This document shows positions 59,901-64,000 of a stretch of 64,000 nt of DNA, piece after piece. The translations under genes and the position numbers were made by a program. The notes beneath the pieces are model-generated. The model was not told the origin of the DNA. It worked only from the letters and a program-made list of their open reading frames with translations, and did not search any database. The DNA is from Steromphala cineraria (lineage: Eukaryota > Mollusca > Gastropoda > Trochida > Trochidae). The stretch spans positions 18,827,406 through 18,891,405 of the forward strand of contig OU744730.1 in the NCBI GenBank assembly GCA_916613615.1, written 5' to 3'. Position 1 is the stretch's first letter. Each line of letters opens with the position of its first letter.

Positions 59901-60985
59901 TGTGACCCCTAATAAGGGCCACAGGGGCCACGCCCTAAAAACCTATTTTCATCTTCTTCTCCAGAACCATAAGGCCTAGAAAGCTGAAACTTTGTGTACA
60001 GACTCCTTAGCTAGTGAGGATTATAAATTGTAGCTTTGGTGGCCCTGTGACCCCTAATAAGGGCCACAGGGGCCACACCCTAAAAACCTATTTTCATCTT
60101 CTTCTCCAGAACCATAAGGCCTAGAAAGCTGAAACTTTGTGTACAGACTCCTAGTCTAGTGAGGATTATAAATTGTAGCTTTGGTTGCCCTGTGACCCCT
60201 AATAAAGGCAACAGGAACGTCCTTCAAATCTATTTTCATCTTCTTCTCCTGAAGTATAAGGCCTAGAAAACTGAAACTTGTCGCCTATATATACTTAATT
60301 TTATGATTGGTGCCCCTGTGGCCTCTACAAAGGGAGTATCATTGGCCACATTCTACAGCATAATTGATGATGAAGCCTGATGAGCTACAGAGCCAATGGC
60401 TCTATTTTTGTCTTATCTGATTGATTTATCTGAGGCAGACATCTTGGATAGGACATACATGATCTGTTGTCCAATTAACAAAAACTATTCCTACATAAAA
60501 AATGGTTATGTTGTATTCAATCTTGAAATAGCATGCTCAATTGCAGTACTTGTGTGTATAGTTTTTATGTTTTCGATTTCATTAGATCTGCAACACTACA
60601 AGTTCTAGCACTTTTAGCATCCCGAAACTCTGACATTACCACTACACTGACTATACCAAACCCTTACCCATTCAACCACCAGTCCTTGTCATAATACCTT
60701 AATTTTTGATTTTCTCTATCATAAAAAATAATTTCAATTTTGTTTCACCAGGCCGTCCAAGCACTTGGCCTTGCGATCTACCATGCAATGGATTATGGGA
60801 TGGGTGAGACGGAAGAGAGACAACTCTCACCGGACCTCGAAGATCTCATCACGAACATGACAGAAGAGGATGAGGATGATGACTCGGCCTGTGCTGATGA
60901 CGAGGGCATTGAGAAGGATGCCGAGGATGATGACGACAGACATCGGCACGGCAAACACAGTTTTAACTTCTACAATATCGCACAG
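12463..60985 (+). CDS. SPIRE: Spire-type actin nucleation factor, 5' part of gene (3 exons of the KIND domain), continues past the window
   Basis: Spire proteins nucleate actin through WH2 repeats and use an N-terminal KIND domain, a catalytically dead kinase-like fold, to bind the tail of FMN-type formins. They act on vesicles and, in oocytes, on the actin mesh. Three phase-compatible exons give 189 residues: 94 codons plus one base, then 50 nt, then 234 nt. Recognisable KIND blocks are FSLADLVKSFNTAINEEQAW followed by AVCFQC in exon 1, and AVQALGLAIYHAMDYG then EERQLSPDLEDLI in exon 3. Human SPIRE1 has INEEQAWAVCYQC and ESLGIIIYKALDYG, with EEREL then SPPLEQLI, at the same places. The reading stops at a phase-0 donor, so the end of KIND, the WH2 repeats and the Spir/FYVE region are outside the window. 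Paralogue number (SPIRE1 or SPIRE2) cannot be assigned in an invertebrate. Confidence 0.88.
17097..17315. mobile_element. MITE with AAAGGGACAGT termini
   Basis: The ends AAAGGGACAGT (17097-17107) and ACTGTCCCTTT (17305-17315) are perfect 11-bp inverted repeats. The inversion continues as CTATTGGaAT against CTATTGGGAT after a 4-base indel on the left side. The 219-bp interior is AT-rich and non-coding. The right end is followed by AA, as for a TTAA insertion, but the left flank reads ATA, so the target duplication is unclear and the superfamily is open. Confidence 0.6.
18793..18830 (+). repeat. tRNA-like 5' half, probable SINE fragment
   Basis: GGGGAACC-AACTCAGTTGGTAGAG-TATCTGGTCTTCAC has the form of a tRNA acceptor strand, D arm with A box, and start of the anticodon arm. 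There is no T arm or B box afterwards, so it is not a functional tRNA gene. It most likely marks a truncated tRNA-derived SINE. Confidence 0.45.
18875..19072. mobile_element. fold-back MITE with 22-bp terminal inverted repeats and 9-bp target duplication
   Basis: The left end CATCCTGTCTCAGGGTACGA and the right end TCGTACCATGAGACAGGATG are inverted with one mismatch; the repeat extends two more bases inward. The element (198 bp) is flanked by the exact 9-bp direct repeat CAATAAAAC (18866-18874 and 19073-19081). A second inner inverted pair, GATTTAGCCAATCAAAT against ATTTGATTAGCTAAATC, means nearly the whole element can fold. There is no coding. A 9-bp duplication fits Mutator-like or Merlin-type DNA transposons; that assignment is inference. 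Confidence 0.85.
21554..21903. repeat. exact 175-bp tandem duplication
   Basis: Positions 21554-21728 are repeated without any difference I can find at 21729-21903. Both copies begin GTAAATTAATTTGGGTATGA and end GACTGTTTGATTAT. Complete identity in intronic AT-rich DNA means a very recent event or an assembly artefact. Confidence 0.92.
22242..22249. promoter_or_regulatory. perfect palindromic CRE (TGACGTCA)
   Basis: A full CREB/ATF consensus lies inside a locally GC-richer patch (about 22205-22290) of Spire intron 1, with GGCCGCGGAACC and GGCCGCAAGACC nearby. In AT-rich DNA this could mark an intronic control element. Function is unproven. Confidence 0.3.
24789..24900. repeat. (ATTC)28 microsatellite
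   Basis: An uninterrupted tetranucleotide run of about 112 bp, with no substitutions. It lies at the right border of the purine-rich stretch of Spire intron 1. Confidence 0.98.
26605..26960. repeat. degenerate 183-bp tandem duplication
   Basis: Two diverged copies share AAGATTCTAAT, GTCAAGCAA, TGTTCAA and GACAACTTG in the same order with a spacing of about 183 bp. Old and non-coding. Confidence 0.6.
27118..27620. repeat. degenerate tandem array, unit about 103 bp, five units
   Basis: A unit with TAGGTGTTGGGAA, GTAAATCTAGA, GGTCTTAGACTTACATTGAG and TTTCTTGGAGTT recurs at spacings of 98-104 bp (anchor GAGTTTC at 27189, 27287, 27390, then diverged at 27494 and 27598). Divergence rises to the right. 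Non-coding. Confidence 0.8.
29902..30072. repeat. (GAT)n trinucleotide tract, partly interrupted
   Basis: A nearly pure ATG/GAT run at 29902-29943 passes into an interrupted GATGAC/GATGAT zone. The His-, Ser- or Asp-rich frames it creates on either strand are products of the repeat, not genes. Confidence 0.92.
32440..32860. repeat. TGGTCA-rich degenerate tandem array, unit about 92 bp
   Basis: CTGGTCAACTGAGATATACT, ATGGTCAAGCTATTATATAC and TGGTCTAGATAATATGCTA recur in fixed order with a period close to 92 bp, then degrade to the right. The word TGGTCA or GGTCA occurs well over ten times. Non-coding and inside Spire intron 1, about 1.1 kb before the 50-nt exon. Confidence 0.8.
33974..34023 (+). 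CDS. SPIRE: Spire exon 2, 50-nt exon
   Basis: A strong acceptor (CTCTTTGTTTTCAG) and strong donor (GAT|GTAAGTA) frame 50 bases. Entering with one base from exon 1, they read N-RNSLFNKGSRIAKEKD and leave in phase 0, exactly what exon 3 needs. The residues KEKD run into AVQALG of exon 3 at the place where human SPIRE1 has METEVIESLG. The exon is too short to stand out as an open frame. Evidence is signal strength plus double phase agreement; the residues themselves are poorly conserved, so an alternative exon elsewhere in the 48 kb cannot be excluded. Confidence 0.72.
36667..36761. repeat. fold-back sequence, possible MITE remnant
   Basis: CCTCTTATAAGCGCTGGT on the left pairs with the inverted ACCAGCGCGTGCTTATTAGAGG-type sequence on the right. 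The preceding ACCGTATTT and following TCTCTAATAAGCGGCGGG suggest a decayed element with CTCTAATAAGCGC-type termini. No intact ends or target duplication are seen. Confidence 0.35.
38831..39005. repeat. tandemly duplicated hairpin, period 85 bp
   Basis: Each copy has an imperfect palindrome. The second is the better one: ACCTACCTTAACTTAGGA pairs with TCCTAAGTTAAGGTAGGT across about seven bases. Each is followed by TATTTAAATA and ATATTTAGATTTTAATAA. The stem is about 18 bp long. The pair may be a decayed fold-back element or simply a duplicated palindrome. Confidence 0.75.
42126..42350. repeat. degenerate tandem array, unit about 73 bp, three units
   Basis: GCTGACCA (42128, 42201, 42275) is followed each time by a GAAA/AATT stretch, ACAGAGAACCA-like and TGTCCACTT-like words, then TGAGATTTTGAACTCT. 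Non-coding. The TGACCA word is the complement of the TGGTCA enriched in the array at 32440-32860. Confidence 0.65.
48219..48333. repeat. left copy of about 116-bp direct repeat framing a SINE
   Basis: Runs from CTTAAGTTAC to AAGTGAACCT and is repeated at 48646-48763 with roughly nine differences and a 3-base indel. The SINE at 48334-48645 fits exactly between the two copies. Confidence 0.9.
48334..48645 (+). mobile_element. tRNA-derived SINE, apparently full length
   Basis: The 5' part is tRNA-like: GGCGGGATAGCGCAGTGG with an A box at 48344-48354 (TAGCGCAGTGG) and a B box at 48388-48398 (GGTTCAAATCC), correctly spaced for RNA polymerase III. The anticodon-loop region reads CTACGGA. After it comes a tRNA-unrelated body of about 200 bp, ending with TTGAAAGCGGCGATAAACCC and a (CACCT)n tail. 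This 3' form is common in molluscan SINEs. It has no coding capacity and would depend on a partner LINE. A diverged 3' piece of the same family lies at 49022-49147. Confidence 0.85.
48646..48763. repeat. right copy of about 116-bp direct repeat framing a SINE
   Basis: The counterpart of 48219-48333. It starts right after the (CACCT)n tail of the SINE and ends CCTTAAGTGAACCT. Confidence 0.9.
49022..49147 (+). mobile_element. 5'-truncated SINE copy with 10-bp target duplication
   Basis: Diverged but collinear with the 3' half of the SINE at 48334-48645: CATAGCCACAAT, a CTTTCTTCCTGCAA segment, TAGCAGTCG, TCTTGAAAACGGC and AAACCCCA, then (CACCT)n. It is framed by CCTCTTGCTC at 49012-49021 and 49148-49157, a target-site duplication typical of LINE-driven insertion. 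Confidence 0.8.
49269..49301 (+). mobile_element. right-end fragment of the element family seen at 59386-60404
   Basis: AGCCTGATGAGCTACAGA is identical to the right terminus of the larger element and is followed by a decayed version of its terminal hairpin and T-rich end. No core repeats remain upstream. Confidence 0.6.
52035..52430. repeat. degenerate 198-bp tandem duplication
   Basis: Two copies share GAAGTACCTTTC, AATGCATGCACAGCAAAATAC, TCATTACATTAAAC and AAATACTTC in order (anchor ATGCATGC at 52094 and 52292). Non-coding. Confidence 0.75.
54300..54540 (-). mobile_element. possible LTR-retrotransposon remnant (LTR edge and primer-binding-like site)
   Basis: On the minus strand, AGAAATAAAGTCGTCCTTC leads to ACTCCCATCACA and then TGGTGCCAAACCCGCGGGA. 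A CA-ended segment with a nearby AATAAA, followed two bases later by a TGG-starting tRNA-complement-like sequence, has the form of an LTR/primer-binding-site junction as in some Ty3-type elements. No gag or pol coding follows, and the minus-strand open frame here has no recognisable domain. Weak, by pattern only. Confidence 0.22.
56955..57625. repeat. tandem array, unit about 162 bp, interrupted by a MITE
   Basis: Three units share CACCAAGGAACA, CTAAGGATAT, TTTAATTTCACTGTA, AAGATGGTAATGCAAGGTT and AATCCCCTCAAATATATGTC. The third is split by the MITE at 57355-57528 and resumes as GTTTAATTCCACTGTAAGTT. The array is therefore older than the insertion. Confidence 0.88.
57355..57528. mobile_element. 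pogo/Tigger-type MITE
   Basis: Starts CAGTAGAACTCGGATATAAC and ends ATATCCGTGTTCTACTG, inverted repeats of about 20 bp with few mismatches, flanked by TA on both sides (57353-57354, 57529-57530). CAGTAGAAC plus a TA duplication is the hallmark of pogo/Tigger elements in the Tc1/mariner group. The 174-bp interior has further copies of TTCGCTATATCCG and no coding. Confidence 0.88.
59386..60404 (+). mobile_element. non-autonomous rolling-circle-like element with 145-bp core repeats
   Basis: The left end AGCTCATCTGGCCT forms a hairpin with AGGCCCGATGGGCT. A (CCGTCCAT)n microsatellite follows at about 59440-59497. Then come five close copies and one decayed copy of a 145-bp core (anchor ACCATAAGG at 59531, 59676, 59821, 59966, 60111), with CTAGTGAGGATTATAAATTG inside each. 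The right end has GATGAGCT, the inverse of the left AGCTCATC, then the hairpin AGAGCCAATGGCTCT and a T-run. Hairpin end, microsatellite and tandem core match the pearl-type elements of bivalves, regarded as Helentron relatives. Family assignment is inference. Confidence 0.8.
60752..60985 (+). CDS. SPIRE: Spire exon 3: second part of KIND domain
   Basis: A 234-nt phase-0 exon between TTTCACCAG|GCCGTC and CACAG|GTATGT. It encodes AVQALGLAIYHAMDYGMGE, then TEERQLSPDLEDLITNMT, then a strongly acidic loop with EEDEDDDSACADDEG and EDDDD, and ends HSFNFYNIAQ. Human SPIRE1 has the same order: a hydrophobic helix ending ALDYG, EEREL-SPPLEQLI, an acidic variable loop, then a helix beginning near SYRDVMKLC. 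The next exon, outside the window, should supply the rest of that helix. Confidence 0.92.
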
Positions 60986-63900
60986 GTATGTGATATTGAG
61001 GTGTATTATCCTTCATATTTCTTTGAGATGTAACCCATTTTACTAGGATATTGCAATAGCATTTAAAATAGCCACCCATATTTTCTTTTTCACATCAGGT
61101 ACATGCTAATATGTCTCATGTTTTTGAGAGATACTCCTTTTTATATGTTTTCAACTTCTCTGATATCGCAAAGGTAGGAGACAAGGAAGTTATCATTATC
61201 CTACCTTATTATGTCCCCCGAAATATTTTTCGGGAGACATAATGTTTTCACCTCCGTCCGTGATTCCGTGATTCCGTGATTCCGTGATTCCGTCATTCCG
61301 AAATGCTTTCTTTTCCGGGCCATATCTCAAAAACCGTTCAATATTTTTTCACGAAACTTGGTATGTGCTTAGACCTAGTGATGGAGTGGTGCCTTTTGCT
61401 ATTTTGGTTATTCTGAATTTTTTATTTTTTCTGGTTTCCATGGGAACAATTTGAACTTAGTGCATATTGGGGGTAGGAACCTTTTCCGGCCTCTATTTCA
61501 AAAACCGTTCAATATTTTTTCACGAAACTTGGTATGTGCTTTGACCTAGTGATGGAGTGGTGCCTTTTGCTATTTTGGTTATTCTGAATTTTTTATTTTT
61601 TATGGTTTCCATGGAAACAATTTTAACTTAGTGCATATTGGGGGTAGGAACCTTTTCCGGCCTCAATCTCCAAAACCGTTCAATATTTTTTCACTAAACT
61701 TGGTATGTGCTTAGACCTAGTGATAGAGTGGTGCCTTTTGCTATTTTGGTTATTCTGAATTTTTTATTTTTTCTGGTTTTCATGGAAACATTTTGAACTT
61801 AGTGCATATTGGGGGTAGGAACCTTTTCCGGCCTCAATCTCCAAAACCGTTCAATATTTTTTCACTAAACTTTGTATTTGCTTAGACCTAGTGATAGAGT
61901 GGTGCCTTTTGCTATTTTGGTTTTTCTAAATTTTTTATTTTCCTGGTTTCAATGGAAACAGTTTGTACTTAGTGCATATTTGGGTAGGGACTGTTTCCCA
62001 GCCATATCTCAAAAGGTATTCAATATTTTTTTACGAAACTTGGTATCTGGTTAGACCTAGTGGTGGAGTGGTGCCTTTTGCTATTTAAGTCATTCTGAAT
62101 TATATGATTTTTCCTGGTTTCCATGGCAACAGTTTCAACTTAGAACATATGGTGTGAGGACCATTTCCGGGCCATATCGCAAAAACTATTTAATATGATT
62201 TTACGAAACTTGGTATGTGGTTAGACCTAGTGGTGGAGTGGTGCCTTTTTCCATTTTAGTTATTCTGAATTATTTTTCTGGTTTCTATAGAAACAAGTTG
62301 AACAAGGTGTATATGGGGGGTAGGGTCTGTTTCCGTACTTTAGCTTAAAAACTATTCAAAATATTTTTACTAGACTTGATATGTGGTTAGAACTACTGGG
62401 GGAGTGGTGCCTTTTGCTACTTTGGTTATTCTGAATTGTTATTTTGCTGGTTTCCATGGAAATTTGTACATAATGGGGGTAGGGTCACTTTCGGATTAAA
62501 TGTTAGCGGGGGACATCACAGTGCATCACATGCACATATTTCTAGTTATGGAATGGTGTGTTTATAAGGTGTCTGCAGCTCACTTCTGGGACATCCCTAT
62601 TGCAATGTAGACTGAATGTTGTAACTTATATCAGATGTTTTTGTAGAAATATAATTTGTTTTATGCAAACCTTTGAGTATAAGGTCTTCTTATTGATGTC
62701 ATAATATATAGCATATGGAAAGTGTTCTTGCGATTTCTTAAAATAGTGCAAAGCAATTACCAGTGTGAATGTTATGTAATTGAAAAAAATATATGTCTCA
62801 TCAGTACATCCAAATTATTGAGTGTTATTACAATTAACTCATTAGTAATAATTAGACCCATTGAAGAATGACATATATAATTTCATGGACATCAGATCTA
62901 AAAAAATGGTTATCTAACAATTATCTTAACATGCACCACTGTTTATTTTAAAAACCAACCCCATCCCCCCTTTTGAACTGTTCTCACAATCACCCATTAT
63001 TGTATACATTCTAATAATGATGCTTTACCAATTTGATGGATATCATATCCATGCCATATTTCACTGCAAATTATTGACAATCCCATCCTAACATCATCCA
63101 AACATTCTTAACTCGCAGTATATCACTCCAACTGTTGCACATCCAATCAATGGCCTGTGTAGGTGGCGCTGTATGTAAATCGTCCACTTCCTGTCATCAG
63201 CTATGAGATAATTGCAAGCTAATTGATAACACACGCCTAGAGGTACTATAAGGAGGGTTATTACACTGACAGGGATAAACTATAGAGAATGATTACATGA
63301 TTGGGTGTTTAGTTGAAAGTCTTACTGCATCAATTTCTTATTGGATAAGAAAAAAACTAAATTTGATTTAGAAAAAAGTTACTGCGCAGTTCAATGTAAT
63401 TGCTTGGAATTTTCTGTTTCCTTAGAATTCATGGCTCTTTTTTTTTGTTTTTATTATTTGAAAGATTTAAGAATTACTGAATTTGAAGCATCTACCATTT
63501 TGATTAAACATCTATTTTTGATGATATTTTCTCATCACTTTTGACCAAGAAATAAAAAGTAATTAATGTTTTTACAACTTATCATACACACTGAAGGAAC
63601 TTGTATTATAAAAGTTAAAGATGTGAGAACATTTTTTAATCCAGTATATGATAAATAAACATGTCAAAAACCAGTTTACCATTACAAACAATCCGAAAAG
63701 AAGAGTGGATAAAGCGAGTCCACAAATCTTATTCAGGTCTAGGATGTGGAGAATATGAGACATTAACTGCATTCCTACCACATTACTCTAAATTCAAGGA
63801 TATAAATTTAGTGTCATGTGTTTGGATGAAAGTTTATGACCCCATTCTCACGCATAACATGTTTCAAATATGCCTATGTTATTATTCCATAGCTCTTCTC

Positions 63901-64000
63901 TAGGCATGAGTGAAGAATGACATCTTGAGGTAACAAGGTGTTATGTGGTAGAGGGAACTTGTTTTTATTCTAAAAAAAATATCCATTTTCTTAAAGGTTT
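60986..64000 (+). other. Spire intron 3, partial
   Basis: Starts at the phase-0 donor after exon 3 and runs to the window edge with no acceptor plus KIND or WH2 coding that I can recognise. It is dominated by the repeat element at 61211-62545. From 62546 to 64000 I see only AT-rich sequence, with short chance frames at 63341-63903. Confidence 0.65.
61211..62545 (+). mobile_element. non-autonomous Helitron-like element with 171-bp core repeats
   Basis: The left end is a hairpin: ATGTCCCCCGAAA pairs with TTTCGGGAGACAT. A (GATTCCGT)n microsatellite follows at about 61254-61300. Then come seven core units at a period of 171 bp (anchor GTTCAATATTTTTT at 61336, 61507, 61678, 61849, then more diverged copies to about 62480). 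Each has AGTGGTGCCTTTTGCTATTT. Near the right end CGGGGGACAT mirrors the left ATGTCCCCCG, and a TGCATCACATGCA hairpin precedes CTAG|T, the Helitron-type 3' terminus. No coding. The organisation parallels 59386-60404, but the sequence is unrelated. Confidence 0.78.

Larger units (their letters stand above)
34024..60751 (+). other. Spire intron 2 (about 26.7 kb)
   Basis: A non-coding stretch between two phase-0 junctions. It holds a possible fold-back remnant (36667-36761), a duplicated hairpin (38831-39005), degenerate arrays (42126-42350, 52035-52430, 56955-57625), a SINE with framing direct repeats (48219-48763), a SINE 3' fragment (49022-49147), a pogo-type MITE (57355-57528) and a rolling-circle-like element (59386-60404). 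A pyrimidine-rich patch lies near 42660-43190. The longest open frame (39511-39939, 142 codons) is AT-driven, rich in Ile, Phe and Leu, and matches nothing I know; I treat it as chance. I see nothing in the remaining stretches. Confidence 0.75.

Noticed and set aside
1..64000. CRISPR arrays, defence islands or operon-like systems
   Set aside because: The DNA is animal. The regular repeats are contiguous tandem arrays without unique spacers, and there is no clustered prokaryotic-type gene set.

Overview
The window is AT-rich animal genomic DNA with an intron-dense eukaryotic layout. It holds one complete protein-coding gene and the 5' part of a second. Both were rebuilt exon by exon from splice signals, reading phase and similarity to known families. 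The repeats point to a mollusc, probably a bivalve: non-autonomous elements built of a (CCGTCC)-like microsatellite plus tandem core repeats, a tRNA-derived SINE whose 3' end contains AAACCCC and a (CACCT)n tail, and many MITEs. This organism call is inference.

Layout. (1) 821-5932, minus strand: a complete seven-exon gene for translation initiation factor 6 (eIF6), 245 residues, the same length as human eIF6. Its fourth intron carries a 104-bp tandem array that has copied the gene's own 5' splice site six times. Its first intron carries a hAT-like MITE. (2) 5933-12462: a spacer between divergent genes, holding tandem duplications and a 5'-truncated LINE relic. (3) 12463 to beyond the right edge, plus strand: the start of a Spire-type actin nucleator gene. 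Three exons encode most of the KIND domain (12463-12745, 33974-34023, 60752-60985), separated by introns of about 21.2 kb and 26.7 kb. The rest of the gene (remaining KIND residues and, by family, WH2 repeats, Spir-box and FYVE-like region) must lie to the right.

The long Spire introns hold nearly everything else: MITEs with recognisable terminal repeats and target duplications, a SINE, two rolling-circle-like elements on either side of Spire exon 3, microsatellites, and many degenerate tandem arrays with unit lengths of roughly 70-200 bp. I found no RNA gene, CRISPR array or bacterial-type system, and no long intronic open reading frame that I can defend as a gene.

eIF6 acts in 60S ribosome biogenesis and subunit anti-association; Spire acts in actin nucleation with formins. 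Nothing in the sequence links the two beyond head-to-head neighbourhood about 6.5 kb apart. I see no new multi-gene system. The most interesting signals are the multiplied splice donor in eIF6, the replaced regulatory serine at the eIF6 C-terminus, the 50-nt Spire exon, and the SINE framed by direct repeats of about 116 bp.
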